Assembly: GCF_019649055.1 (NCBI RefSeq) | Contig: NW_026570295.1 | Location: 186,001-250,000, forward strand | Direction of reading: 5' to 3' | From: Paramacrobiotus metropolitanus | Taxonomy: Eukaryota; Tardigrada; Eutardigrada; Parachela; Macrobiotidae | DNA length: 64,000 bases | Part shown: piece after piece, positions 47,337 to 60,349 of the stretch | Position numbering within the stretch: the stretch's first letter is position 1 | Layout: each line of letters opens with the position of its first letter | Notes under the pieces: generated by a model | Told to the model about the DNA's origin: nothing | The model's database searches: none | What the model saw: the letters and a program-made list of their open reading frames with translations, nothing else | Program-made: the position numbers and the translations under genes

Positions 47337-48210
47337 TTAGCACTTACACAATTCCTCATTCGCAGAGTACACTTGTTGTGTAAAGTCGATGGACGCGGAT
47401 CCATTGGGAAGGCTGGAGCAGTCAACCGGCAAAACAACATCATTGCGGGTAACATTCCAGTTGCGCCACGAATCGTACGGGATGTTGTAGATCTCCCCTT
47501 CTAACGCTTCACGCAGTAATCCATTGGCTTGCCACCATCGTCGAAACCACTGGAATTCGCAACTGCAGTGCAGTCTGGCGATGTACACCTGCACATTATT
47601 ATCGAAGACTTCCATCCCGCTCAAACCACTCTCTAACGATAGCAAGCGTAGCGCCGGCAGATCCGTGAAGGTGTCCGCTTCCAGAACGTCCACCGTGGTA
47701 TTGACAAATTGTATCAATCGGAGTTTTCTAGACTGATAGAAATCGGCTCGTCGCACGTTCAAATCACGGCAGTTATGCAGTCCAAACTCCAGTAGATGCG
47801 GCATGCGCAACTGGGACAGCTTGTTTGTTACGCGGGACGACGTGCAGTTGTGCAAATGAAGCACGAGTGTCTGGTCGCGCACGGCTGACAAAGTACCGGA
47901 GTTGATGTGTTCTCCATCATGCAGGCTGACGGAAATTGCCTTTAATGGTGGCTTGGATAAGGAAAAGGCTAGCTGCTTGATCTCTGGTGCTTTTGCTGAA
48001 GAACTGCAAGCCAGCATTAGACCGTGCTGGGTCGCGCATCTGGAGCGAGCGAGATTGGGCGGGGCGCAGTTGGTGGTGAACTGCAGTAGGCACTGGTCGC
48101 GGGTCATGAGCTCCACGGAGAAACGTGGGAAAGGAATGAATATGCCAGGGTTATGCGGTTGCGATTCGTCCTCTACACATTCACAAGCGGTTAACAAAAT
48201 ACTGATAACT
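47337..48210 (-). CDS. LRR-like extracellular protein 2 (main exon)
   Basis: A single exon with stop at 47337. The N-terminal part reads ILLTACECVEDESQ, the tail of a probable signal peptide. No in-frame ATG precedes it before a TGA, so a first exon is missing; the acceptor may be CTGAG|TA near 48215. It has LRR-like turns (LRMPHLLEFGLHNCRDLNV, FTDLPALRLLSLESG) and an LRRCT-like cap (LHCSCEFQWFRRWW), ending NEELCKC. It differs from its neighbour in having a Ser/Ala-rich segment around residues 60-80. Probably a secreted recognition or adhesion protein; the ligand is unknown. Confidence 0.65.
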
Positions 48211-48219
48211 GTTACTCAG

Positions 48220-50240
48220 CTGGTGCAAATGCATTACGTAACTACGAAGTTGTACGGTAAATCGAATTCTCTGTACGTAGAGTCGTATACCAATATATAG
48301 ATATCTATATACATGCTACCCTACTCGAGTAGTAATGGTACTTTACATGCCATGGCCAATGGCCATATCTTCGTCATGCGAGCAAGATGCAACATTACAC
48401 TATCAGACATCGCCGAAACCATTAATTTCTATAAGGATTACCTCTGTTATTTCCTAAAGTAAAGTTGAACAGCAACATTAGGATGATGCCGTGAGCCTGC
48501 ATATGCAAAGGAGGCATTGTTGGTATAATAGCCTTTCAAGGGGTTTCTAAACCAAGTGACGGTGGTGGTGGATGCGCCGATGCACGTTACGGCGCTCACG
48601 GTATATACTTCCTAATAAAACTTGAATAAGGCAGCGTATAATGAATTAATGTCTATGGTTGGAGAAAATGCAGACAATGTTCGCAAGATCATAGCGGATA
48701 TTGTGCAACAAACCAGCGATGTGAGCGTGCTGATCATGCGACACCTCCGGCGACATGTCTTCCTCGAAGCGGCTGGTCGGAACCTATAAGGGTAGTGCGT
48801 AATGCGGAATAATGGTAATTACGAGGTACAACATCCGCTATGTCTCACTGCGTTACAAACCGGTGTTTGAGTGGCTGCCAAAAAAAAGCATGTTGCTCAT
48901 TGCACCCCAGTGATCACTGTTGACCAACATGGCGCAGCAAAGATTATCGAATTTACATCATGCGAAAAAACCCCCTAAAAGGGGAAAACAGATGAAGGTT
49001 TTCAAATGTGACGCATTAGAATATTATTTTAACTTCCGGTTCTGCGCTCCGGATTTGTTAATAATTTCAGCCAAAACCAAACGAAGTCACCAGTAAATTT
49101 CGCAAGTAAATATTCCCGCGGCGACTAGCAGAGAAGCCGGTCTACAGAACAGTGGCCACGGCCTGTGTCACCAGTTTATCTTAAGTAGTGCTCTTCATTG
49201 GACGGTGGTGCAAGCTATTCACATGACAGATCTGCTTCTAATGTGTTCCAGAACGGTTCTATCGACTTTTTTCCTCCTCACTGACCTCGGGTTTTCGCGG
49301 TCAGTTATGCAGTGCGGTTAGGCTTGAATTTCAGCTCATTTAGTATCGTTGTTATCTGGCTTCAGAAATTGTTTGTACCCTGACCTGAGGAAAGCGGAAC
49401 ATTTGATATCGATAGAGGGAAAACCGTAAAGACGCTTCCGAGCAGCTGCGCTGAACCGGGTCCGAAAACTGCGTATTGATTTCGTGAAGACGCCGTCGGA
49501 TTTCACTAATTAATTAGCTGCGTACTGCACACTAATTAATTAGCCTGCGCAATACTTGTGACCTCAAATGCATTGTAATCGCTAACGGTGCCGGTCAACC
49601 GGATGTCCAGGTAAAACTCCAGGATTTTTTCTTTGTTTTTACTGAGTTCTACGAGCGTCTCTGTTGATTAACTGCCAAGAAACAGGGAATTTTCAATCAC
49701 CGGCAGTTTAAAGCAAAAAAAAAACCGTACGGCTGCTCGTACCGTGCATCGACCGTATGATACATATTAATTAATTATTTTCTCAATATTTTAGTGTTTT
49801 AAAATTAGTGAGTTAATGACTCTACATCGACCCACTATCCCTGTCGACTGGACATTGGCAACGCATGACGTACAATACATTATAAAGGTAATCATTCTCT
49901 GCAGTGGCCTTCCAGTTGTCATTCAGGCGCAACCAACGTACTCGCAACTGCCCATGCTTATGTAATTTTGTTTTCTTTGCTCCTCCTTAAATTTATAATA
50001 ATTTGTTTTGTTTGCACGTTGTTGCTCTAACATTTTTTGTTAGTTACCTGCAATTGTTGGGATAGATTATGGCAATAATCTTAGTATTATTGTGCACAGG
50101 TGCTGACGTGTATTGCAGTGTGTCTTGTTGTTTGTGTGTCTGTATTAATGCTGTCTAGTATCTAGCGGTTAGCTCTCTCTCTGGTAGCAATACGACCTGA
50201 TTCGTGGATGATGTAACTAGGATGCCCATCGGGCAGCCGA
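48220..50240. other. Intergenic DNA
   Basis: About 2 kb without a supported gene. It contains an 18-bp palindrome TATATAGATATCTATATA (48294-48311) and a direct repeat CTAATTAATTAGC (about 49508 and 49532). Confidence 0.5.
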
Positions 50241-50243
50241 CCG

Positions 50244-50292
50244 TATATAAGCAATGAATTGGCGAGTGGTCAGCGCATTTGGCGCTCAGTAG
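50244..50292 (+). promoter_or_regulatory. Possible TATA-Inr core promoter for the P450 gene
   Basis: TATATAAG begins at 50244, and a TCAG initiator-like site follows 26 bases downstream (50270), with another TCAGT at 50286. The P450 start codon is about 740 bases further on, so a 5' leader or a leader intron would be needed. Confidence 0.35.
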
Positions 50293-51033
50293 TTTGCGCA
50301 TTTTGATTTTTCTTTTTTCTGTGTCTAGAGGTTGTTTTTCCCCTTGCGGTTGTGTTGAATAAGAAATAAATATGCCCCCTTTTCAGTTGTTGTGTCGCAC
50401 CGGAAACAATAATCTTCCTGTTACTGCTCGTTCATATACAAGTATATAAGCTATGTATCCAGGCAAATAAAAACAAGAAAGAATATGCGGTGGCAGAAGT
50501 TTATAAAAACAGAAAAAATGGAATTATATGGGATTTAACAGAATAAACAGATACACAAAGTATCTGTACGGTAGTACTTGAACCAGTTTTGTATGTGCTG
50601 GAATTTATGAAGACCATAAATCTTCCCGCCGGTTTAATCTGTCCGGTAGTAGACGGCCTATGGCAGGATAAAATTTAATGATGTCAGTTCACATAATGCG
50701 TTTAATGGTATTTAAACCTTCCAGCTAGAAAATTAATTTTTCGAGATTTATGCCAACATAGTCATTATCAAATGTAAGTGGTCAACAAGAGCTTGCTGGG
50801 TTGGGTACTGATCGACTAAAGCTAATGATCCCAAAATCGGTGATAAATGGCCAGTTAAACTGCTGATTTTCTGTTGACCCGTTATTATACCTGTAAGTAG
50901 AAGATATAAGCACCTGGCGTAGGAGAATCTTCTCGTCTGTAATTCACTATTGTTGTCTTCATTACCTACTGTAAAATTACCCTACATTTTTACAGCAGCC
51001 AAGGTTTTGGAAACACAGTGTACTTCTTTAGAA

Positions 51034-54000
51034 ATGAACGCCGACTGTGTGTCAACTTATGACTGCCTGTCAAAATGCTGGACTTTTTGGGTTCCGTTGC
51101 TAACTGGTTTAATAATTGGTCTTGTGTACAGTGAATTTCACGAGAAGCTGTCAATGCCCGATATATTTTCGTACTTTAAAAGGCGGAAAAGAATCCCACC
51201 TGGACCACTTGGTAATATTTATTTAACTATGACTCTAATGAGTATTAAAACCATATGAGAATTATTGAGAGAATTATTATGTATTTCATGAGTTTCTACT
51301 GCTTTAGGTTTGCCGGTAGTCGGTTATTCCCCGTTTCTCGGCCGCAAACCGGCAGAGAAAATCGTGGAGCTCAGCAAACAATATGGGAACATCATGAGCT
51401 TCTATCTGGGCAACCGGTTAACCGTGATCCTTAACGATTACGACGCCGTTAAGGCCGCATATATCGATAACGCCGAAGCCTTTACCGACCGTCAGCCAGG
51501 TTTCGCGCACCGGGTTATCAGCGGTAGTGAGAATGGACCGCTGAATGGCGGCACCGATGTACGTGTGCGAGGTACGATCCGATTTATGTATGCCTATCTA
51601 TATCGAAAAATTAATTGAACGTTTTAAAGTTTTCTTAATAAGATCAGAGTATACAGATCTGTACAAATCAGTGATACATGATTCGGATGGCTGTATATAT
51701 GTAACAGGCACACCTTACATGTTTAATACTTTATATTTGAGAATTGTGATATCCATTACTTCGACTTTTTCGCGTTTGAATGCCACGAATTTATGAGCTG
51801 ATGTTTGGTCTCTTTATAGGAATGCATTCCAGTGCTAATGTTGACATCATTCATTTTTTTCTTTTTCGTGACTAAATGCTTTAATATTTATACGTCGGAC
51901 TCCATACTCACTTTTTTCTGTAGAATCAAGAAAACGTTTTTCGTGTTAACAAATGTGGTGAAAGGCATAATTTTGGATTTAAAAATGCCGGGTAGATTAA
52001 AGCAGCTGATGAAAAGGCGGTATAAATCGCCTTATTCGTACAACGTGCGTTTCTGTCAATTTAGTGGATTAAAGACCATTTGATAAAATGAACGTACAGG
52101 TTTAACAATGGCCAACGGCGAGCAGTGGCGCCAGACCCGTCGTTTCGCCTTAACCACGCTGCGCAACCTGGGCATGGGCAAATCCCGGCTGGAATCGCGC
52201 ATCCTGGAGGAAGTGGACTACATTTGCACCTCTATCCGCCGCACCCAGTCGCGTCCCCTCGAACCCAACGACCTCATGTACGCGGGTGTGGCCAACATCA
52301 TGTTCGCCGTGTGCCTGGACAAGCGCTTTGACCACAATGATCCGCAGTTTAAGATGGCGCAGGACTTTGTTTTGATCGCCCTGCCCACCATCAGCAATAC
52401 CGGCGCGCTGCAGTTGTTCCCGTGGTTGCGCCACGTACCCGGAAAGTTTAAGCGTTTCTGGTCTGTTTTTCAATTTGAGGTGCGACGTTTTCGAGGGATT
52501 CTGAAGGAGCACTTGAAGCTGCATGATAACGACAGGAAAGATGATGAGGAGGTGCAGGACTATGTTGATGCGTTTAGGGTACAGCAGAAGAAGGAAGTGG
52601 AACAAGGACACCAACCGAATTATTTTGATGGTACATAGGGGATTAATTGCATCAGTGGTTTAGTAAGCAACAGGTGGTGATGCGACAGACTACGTACACA
52701 TACGATGCAATGTAGTTGAAGATGTACCGCATACCGAAAATGTATCGAATATCGCTTGTTTGCGAAATATGCGTTAAAACTAAGCATTCAGTATATATCA
52801 AATGTCCAGCTTTTGCACACGTTTGTGCGATTTTATCAAATCGTTACAGTTTTTATTGTTTTTACCGTTGATTAACAGATGACGAACTGCTGGTGCACAT
52901 TAACAATTTCTTCGGTGCCGGCTCGGAAACCACCGCCTCCACGATCTGCTGGGCACTGTATTTCCTGGTACGCCACCCGGAAGTACGGCATAAAGTCCAG
53001 GAGGAGATTGACAGCACCGTAGGACACGATCGACCGGTGACGATGGAAGATAAAAGTATGTTTCTGTAGCACAACCGTAGCAATTTTTATTAAGTATAAG
53101 AGAGTGTACCTTGTACAGCAAATTTGAAGTATGTGGAAGCCTTCTGTGCGGAAGTAGCGCGCTGGGGCAGCGTCGTGCCTTTGAGTGTGGCACGCGGCGT
53201 CAGTCAAGATGTGACGATCGACGGGTATTTCATCCCCAAAGGGACGTATGTAATGCCGAATCTCTGGTACATTCATCGGGATCCAAAGTACTGGGGCAGT
53301 GATATCGGGGAGTTTAAGCCGGAACGCTTTCTGGATGAGCAAGGACGGGTGACCAATCCGCCGGCATTTATGCCGTTTTCCATCGGTCAGTATTTTCAAG
53401 TATTTATAATAATTCTGAAGTAAATTTCATGAATAATCATGTATTGAAACTTTTCTTTGCTTTTTGCATGCTCCCGCAAGAGTTACAAGTTTTTACAGTA
53501 TTTTCATATAAAATTCATGAAATAATTATTTATTAAAAACATACTTTGCTTTTTATATACACCCGCAACAGTTACCTCTAGATCCTTCTAATAAAATATC
53601 CTAATAAAATTTCGGATCCGAAAAAGATTCCTTACCATGTTAACTTGACTGTAGACCACAAGAGCATTTGAGATGCAGCCAAAGATGACTCTTGTACATA
53701 GTATACTGCTTTGTTTTTATCGGCACCCGCAACGGTTACTAGATTACTAACTACATTTAAGCCGTTTTAATACAACTAAAAAATTTTTTATCATTTAATG
53801 AATCCGGAAATTTGTTCGATTTTTCTTAATTTACTTACTGAATCAGATTTAGCAGCATTATCCTACAGCATTATCCCCCTTTGTGCCAGCATTCTACAAT
53901 AATCAGTCACACTGTAATGACCCGCGTTCTAATCACTCTACTGTGCTAGCCGACGCAACAGGTATAGTAGCGCGTTCTGCGCCTTTTACTTTTTCTACTG

Positions 54001-54398
54001 GCTTTAGGTACAATAATAATTATGAGATAAACGTTGCAGAAGCATTACAACTCGAGCTAAAAAATGCTTGTTATAGAAAACTCAGTGTAAAGTTAAATGG
54101 GCAAAAATCGTGATTTCGGTGATCAGAATTGTGGACCGGTACTCCATAGCTGATTATAATGCGGGGCAACCGACGTGCGAAAAATTAGACCATTTTTTTA
54201 TTTTACGACATAGGAAAACGCAGCTGTTTGGGTGAATCACTGGCGAAAATGGAAATCTTCCTTTTCATCACCAACATCGTCCAGCAATTCACCGTCACAC
54301 TGGAAGCCGGCTACACGCTGCCGCCGCCCGGGGAGTACGCCTGCGGTCTGACTACCCGGCCGCCAAAATTCCGTGTCATCTTTGAGTCACGACGCTAG
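51034..54398 (+). CDS. Cytochrome P450, CYP2-like, 533 aa
   Basis: Six exons in closed phase: 51034-51211, 51308-51571, 52100-52630, 52879-53055, 53119-53385, 54214-54398 (534 codons). An N-terminal membrane anchor (about 18-38) is followed by the Pro-rich hinge IPPGPLGLPVVG. The C-helix motif is NGEQWRQTRRFAL, the I-helix oxygen-binding motif FGAGSETTAST, the K-helix ExxR is EVAR, the meander is FKPERFLD, and the heme loop is PFSIGKRSCLGESLAKME with the Cys ligand intact. It should be an endoplasmic-reticulum monooxygenase. Clan 2 members act on steroids, lipids or xenobiotics; the substrate here cannot be told. Start chosen at the ATG before the anchor. The last intron is long (828 bases). 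Confidence 0.92.
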
Positions 54399-54862
54399 AC
54401 GAAGAGTCACGCTACCTTGAGTTTTTAACTGTCATTTCGGCGTATAAAATCTTATCCAGGCATAACGGTTTAATGGCACTCTGCAGCGATTTTATTAGCG
54501 CTGCGCCCAGCAAAAAATATTAAGTTGACGGTGTATTTGCATACAATGCCTGGTAATGGACGTGCCGTTTTCCTGTCATTTAATGTTACCGGCGTTCGGC
54601 TATCAAAAGCTCTTTATTATACCCGATAACTCCATCTGTCACCGGCACTTTATGGCTGGAGTGTCGGACATTGGGTAAACATAAAAATGGTGACTGTTTC
54701 CGGTATTGATGCTCACCGGTGCGCAAACGCTGTATTTGCTGATTGAATAAAAATTCCGCTCACTTGGAAGTGCTCTTCGGTTTTCCGTTCAGTCGTGATT
54801 TTGCACATTACTTAACACAGCTGATTGTATTTTGTGAGAATAAGTTAAGTACAGAAAACAGG
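54399..54862. other. Intergenic DNA with possible TATA box
   Basis: 464 bases between the P450 and the actinoporin-like gene. TATAAAA at 54443-54449 could serve the downstream gene, with about 400 bases of leader. Nothing else is recognisable. Confidence 0.35.
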
Positions 54863-56548
54863 ATGGCGCTGAGGGACGGACAGAGTCTGACGGGAACCAC
54901 TCCCGACGCGGTGATGAAGGCCATCACTCACAATGTGGCGGCCACCTTGGAGATCCGCAATTTCACCCGCTACAACCTGACCAATCCGCAGACGCAGATT
55001 AATGCCGGGTATGTGAAGATCCCGGCGGAGGATGTGGAAGCCGGCGTCCGAGAGATTATGGCCATGCACAAGACCGACCACACCGCCACTGGTACGTTTA
55101 CTTGTACCAAATAATTGTGCATTACCGTGTTAAACACATATCCAACATGCATAAAATATCAATGTGTAAAAGTGTTTCTATATTACAAATCATATCATAA
55201 CTAAATATTTCTGCCAAATAAAAATCTAACCGTTAACTTACGCGTTTCTTATGAACAGTTTTAACCAAGTTTATATTGTTTTGATTCGTTGTATGCGTTT
55301 TCACGATCTGTACTTCTTTATCTGAAATTCCGTATATTATACGAGTACGTATTCTAATCAAGTTTTATCTGGACATTTTTGCTCTCATTAAAACTATAGA
55401 GATGTAAGGGGCATGAAGCAGGTAACGTAACGTTTTGTGCACGCGATTATTATTATTATTATTACGGCACAAGAGCAGACAACCCAAAAGGGACTTCAAG
55501 TCTGGTCGAATTAATCACTTGAGTACTCTGTATACTACGTTGTTTCATTTTTGTGTGTTTTTATAAATTGTGTTTGTGCTGCAGGAACATCGGGAGTTGT
55601 CTCGTGGCTGATAAACGGATCCAATGAGCGTCTGGTCATTATGTGGTCGGCGCCGTACAGCTTCGACTTCCACAGTAACTGGATGGGGGTGGGTATCCAG
55701 TCAGCCGGTTTCCAGCTGGACGCCAAAACCTTCAACGAAATGTACAAGGGCGAAGAGTCGTGGTTTAGGCGAAAAGAGTTCTACAAGTATGAGGCTTATA
55801 TGTTGCACATACGTATATACATACTGCAGTGTTGTAAAACGGTTTCACTTATTGCCAGAGTTAGCTAGCTTTACACGTTTACAATAACGAGTATTTATAT
55901 GTAGTCGTACTGTTTCACAAAGTAGTTGCACAAAATAATTTTGGCATTAACTGGCTAATGCGATGCGCAAGAGCAAGGCAAAGCCGGTACGAATATTGAT
56001 TAAATATAAATCGTACGCATATAGAAAACAAAATGCATTAAGAACCGCGATAAATTGCTGAAACGCCTGTCGGTTTTTTTAAGAAAATTAACCACCTTTC
56101 AATGCATATGCAAGTATGTAAGATTATACAGTGTCATATATACAAAGTTATTGTGGCACTGCAGAATGATAATATAGCAACTGGAAACACTTGTTACACA
56201 AACAAATAATTATATTTGCGCTAAGAAGTTTTAATTTTCGGTATCTAAATAATTAATTTCATAAAAAACGACTGAATGAAAGATCGATTCGGCACGTGTA
56301 GCGGTACTTTTATCATGACATTGCATTCGCGCTTGTTGTTTTTTCATAACGCACCGCACGTACACTGTTCGTGCCTCTCTACTACAATATCATAATAGTG
56401 TTTTGTCGTGTATTAACTATTTACCGAACAGCGTTGTTTTAGGGACACAAACCAGCTGGTACTGCAAGGGAGGAACATTATCGTCACCGCCACAATGGGC
56501 ACAACCCACAAAGCCGATATCGTCGTGGAGGTCAAACCGGTCCAATAA
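54863..56548 (+). CDS. Actinoporin-like protein, 178 aa
   Basis: Three exons in closed phase: 54863-55091, 55585-55786, 56443-56548 (179 codons), the usual length for this family. There is no signal peptide. Exon 1 encodes a helical first part and a beta strand with an aromatic. Exon 2 has the aromatic-rich membrane-facing cluster (Trp97, Tyr101, Phe103, Phe105, Trp109), the part that binds phosphocholine head groups in sea-anemone members, then a Gly-rich strand. Exon 3 is an all-beta tail ending in PVQ. Actinoporins are alpha-pore-forming cytolysins; animal and plant actinoporin-like proteins outside cnidarians are often non-toxic membrane binders. The lack of a signal peptide argues for an intracellular or non-classically released role. 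An alternative is a divergent beta-sandwich protein, but the length and aromatic cluster favour this family. Confidence 0.65.
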
Positions 56549-56804
56549 CAAGGACATTTTTACGAGTAGTACAGTGTATACTAATACGATGCCTTACCCC
56601 GTTTTAATTGTATGTCAAATGCCTGCTTGCATTTACATACCTTTATCTGTCTTCGTTGAATTTTTAATGAACGTTTTAATTTACGAAGAATGAGCTGAAG
56701 TTTTCTAAATGCGTACAGACGATTAAAAATACCAGAAAGCGGAACAGACAGCGATGCCAAATTAAATAGCAGAAAATCATTCAGCATAAATAGTATAAAA
56801 TCCA

Positions 56805-59800
56805 TCACCAGTCATTCACATTGACATGTCCCACTTTCTCCCCATCCTTTTGAGATCCATAGACCAGCTCCTGATCGCTGCAGAGCGGCACCACCTCCTC
56901 GCTAACCCCCACCGCCCGTTCGCGCTGTGACGGGGTCAACCGTTTCCCCGTCCTGATATTCAGTCCGCACACCGCCACATTCAGGACCACACACACCGCC
57001 GACGTCACCGTCAGCATAATAAATAGCATCTCCCAGGGGACATGGCGGGGATTATCCGTGTTCAGCAAGGAACTGGCAATGGCCGTCAATGCCCCGATCC
57101 CTGTGTAGTGGAAGAACTTGAGGATGCCCAGCGCCGAGCCCACTGTGTCGCTGGGGACGATCAGCGGGACACAGGCCCACAGGGTGGGCCCGAAGATGGT
57201 GTAGGCCAGTCCGATGAGGGTGGTTAATAGCCAAGCCGGGAAGGTGTGGATGAGGGTTTCCAAGAAGAAGGCCAGGAAGAGGAGCGTGGTGCTGGATAAT
57301 AGCCAAAGGTCACGGTAGCCGAAACGGTCCGTGAGCCAGCCGACTAGGAGGCAGAGGATGGAGATGTCGTAGATGATGCCGACGATGTAGCTGGACTGCG
57401 ATTCCGAGTAGCCATAGGCTTGCTATAAATACATTCAGCGGATTGGTAATGTTACCTATGTAACGGAGGTGTTAATTTTAGCAGTATAATCCGTCGTGCT
57501 CTGATTTCGGTCGTTTTAAGAGGACTGAATGATTAAATTAACAGGAACCGTATAATCGGTACAAGCCTATACAGTTCGTAATTTCTGTCTGTCAATACTG
57601 TGATTGTCTAGTTAGGTACACCACCATCACTGTCACAATCAGTTGGTCATCGTCAGGTTGATAATCCGAAAAATTATTTTTATTCAGCTTGACTACAATA
57701 TTTATTTACAGTTGACAACGTCGTACAGCGGATAATTATTGTACCAGATTTCTGTCTTTAACCGGGCATGGAATATGCAGGACAGTAATTAATGTTTAAT
57801 CAGGTGGATGCTGTGTAATGGGATACCCGTACATTCCCACTGCGACAGCGGTAGCATTCTCTTTTAGATAGTGCCGGTATGGCTAGACCAACGCGGTTCT
57901 CTAGGGGCTGCAAATGTTTACGGATTTTTTCAATATTAAAAATCGACGCGAAGTCTTAAATGCATTTTTGTAACCCAGTATGATAAATGCGACTGCGGTA
58001 CTATGTTCAACATGATCGTGCCGCTTCACTACGAATTCTTCTACGAGCCTTAACCGATATGAAATTCGGTCCATTGGCGGTAAAAGTCAAGCTAACTATA
58101 ATTGTTCAAGTGTGGTAGTGATAGAATCGTTCAGAATGGTAGTGGTTATAAAGTCGAAGCAGCGCTTCTTTGCCAAAAATACAATATTTTTTCTCACTAC
58201 GTTAATCATGTTTTTCCACTCACCGATTCGGTCGACTGGCGGTAAACATGTACAGTAACTGATCAGTTGTCAGAACCTAACTTTGTATATAGTAGAAGTA
58301 CTTACCTAATATGTAAATATAGAAGTAAGTATACAAAGCACTAACAAAGTATACCTAACAAAGTATACAAAGCATACTGTACCTAACTAAAATTACAATA
58401 AGTACTAGAGTATAATATTATAGTATATTTCAAGTATTCGAAAAAAATTAAAGACCAATATTTAAGAATACTCGTACATATGTACTCGTACTCGTACTCG
58501 TAGAATACTCGTACTCGTACATAAGAATACTCGTACATATTAAGTAGATATTACCTATTAATTATGTACATTATGTATTCGAGGAAGGCGGTTCTATTTC
58601 TTTTTTCAAAACTGTTTTACAAAAAGTTACCAAGAATGTATACCGTCCGACAATCAACTTTTACTGAGCACTCAGTACCACGTTTTTACGGTTTTCGTCT
58701 TTTGCATGATGACCCATACGTGCCACTTCCCTACCATACATCTTCCCTAACCGATATGAAATTCGGTCCATTGGCGGTGAACGTGGAAATCGATCCATAA
58801 TACAGGAACGTCATCAAGACAAAACACCAGAATATCCCATCCAACCCGCGGAACAACTCCCGCAACCCGGTCGGTGTCCACCATCGGGTCCACCGCGGTT
58901 CAGCCCGCGGCACCCCCACCGTGACCTTTTCCTCGTGTCTTCCATGCAGGATGGATAACACCACCGCCGACAATCCGGCCAGTGCGATAACACCGAACAG
59001 GAACCATTGGCACGCCCGCAGCCCGGCGGCAACTACCAGCGCCCCGACCAGGTAGAAGACGACGGCACTGCCCAACCGCCCAGAGAGAGTGTAGAAGGAA
59101 TAGGCCAGGCCCAGTTCCTTGTATAAAAACCAGCTGGCGATGATGGTGCTGAGGATGACGTCCAGGGCGCCATCACCCAGTCCGTAGATTAATTGCGAGG
59201 TCACCATCAAGGCGAAGGTGGCCCGTGTCGTTGTGCAGTACGTGGCCAAAGGGAATAATAGCCTGAAATTAATTTTATCGGTCAGTTGTATGGAATATCT
59301 GTGTTAAGTTGTATTTTTCAGCGAGATATTTTGTATTTATTTTCTGTTGTGAAAATGATAAGGAAAAAACTATCGTGGATAATCTAACCCAGCTGACACT
59401 TATTTGACTTACTAGGCGCAGTTGTTTTCGACAGGTATAACGCGTTCTGCAGTGCCTCTTCACTACACTATTCGATGCGTTGGCGGTGGCATGTACACAT
59501 CGATTCACAGTGATAACTGATAAGTAAATAGTACTTAATGATATTATTCAAACTTTGAGGGCGTTGAAACCGTATTCCACAACCGATATTACTGAGGACA
59601 ATGCGCGAAAGGCTAGCTAGGCACTTCCACAGCCGCCACTTAGGCCTCGCTTATTAACTTTTACATCAAATTTTAACGTAATACGTCTGTTACAAATATG
59701 GCTAGTGTAATAATTATTAGCACATGTCAAAAAACAATCCGATTCTGTAAATAAAATTTACAGAATCGGAGTTTGATGACATTCAACGTGCTTATGGCTG

Positions 59801-60349
59801 CTGAAGTACTGTAATACCGCATCATCAAAAATTATTACAGCGCTTATTCTTACAAGCAACGAACGTAGAAGAAGTGAAAACTAGGATATATATACAAATA
59901 CAATAAATAAAATACAAATTATAAAAATTACATAAATAAAAAATAAATATGCAGCTTGAAAAAAACAGGAATAAATATCTACAGGTTGAATAAAATGCAT
60001 TGTCCCCTTGTATCTTTAAGTAAGCCTATCTTTTTGATAAAACTTACGCTCCGGTGACCATGCAGCCCACACAGATCCACACCGCCACCCGGCATCCATA
60101 CCGATCGATCCCGAATCCCACCGCCACCGACGTCACGGAGGACGCCCAGGCGCCGATGGAGAAGAGCAGATTGAACTGCTTAACGTCCAGCTGCACACAG
60201 TGCTGATCCGTCCCGTTGCTGCTGCAGGACGCTGAAGTGCCGGTTAGCCGCTGCACAAGAACACTCGGCGCGTCCACGTATAGATCGGCCAAAAAGTCCG
60301 TAATGCAGCAGCAGGCCAGCACCCACCACCGGGTGTGGCTTGACGCCAT
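56805..60349 (-). CDS. MFSD1-like major facilitator transporter 1, 476 aa
   Basis: Three exons in closed phase: 60349-60048, 59262-58752, 57422-56805 (477 codons). The first helix starts RWWVLACCCITDFLADLY; the loop-2 signature is FGIDRYGCRVAVW, and helices 4-5 contain LIYGLGDGALDVI and GRLGSAVVFYLVG. Exon 3 holds GWLTDRFGYRDLWLL, the second-half equivalent of the MFS loop motif, and the last helices, then a cytosolic tail (RTGKRLTPSQRERAVG). About 12 hydrophobic segments are visible. Its spacing and YGLG/ASWF motifs resemble MFSD1, a lysosomal dipeptide uniporter, but no dileucine N terminus is obvious. A tandem paralogue with the same exon plan follows upstream at 60983-63460. Confidence 0.85.
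58040..58095 (-). pseudogene. Duplicate scrap of MFSD1-like exon 2 end
   Basis: CCGATATGAAATTCGGTCCA and GGCGGT at 58054-58080 repeat the 3' end of exon 2 (58751-58780) with its donor. It lies inside intron 2 of the same gene. It is too short to code and seems to be a local duplication that left a second decoy 5' splice site. Confidence 0.6.
58465..58550. repeat. ACTCGT microsatellite
   Basis: Runs of ACTCGT and ACTCGTACATA units, interrupted, lie in an AT-rich intron of the MFSD1-like gene. Next to them (58310-58400) AAAGTATAC-type units also repeat. Confidence 0.75.
59738..59770. repeat. Perfect 33-bp hairpin
   Basis: TCCGATTCTGTAAA (59738-59751) and its exact inverse (59757-59770) flank a TAAAA loop inside intron 1 of the MFSD1-like gene. 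Confidence 0.9.

Noticed and set aside
52150..52614. Minus-strand 154-codon frame
   Set aside because: Shadow of P450 exon 3, which is strongly supported by motifs.
53883..54113. Plus-strand 76-codon frame inside the last P450 intron
   Set aside because: AT-rich, no domain, and the P450 phases close without it.
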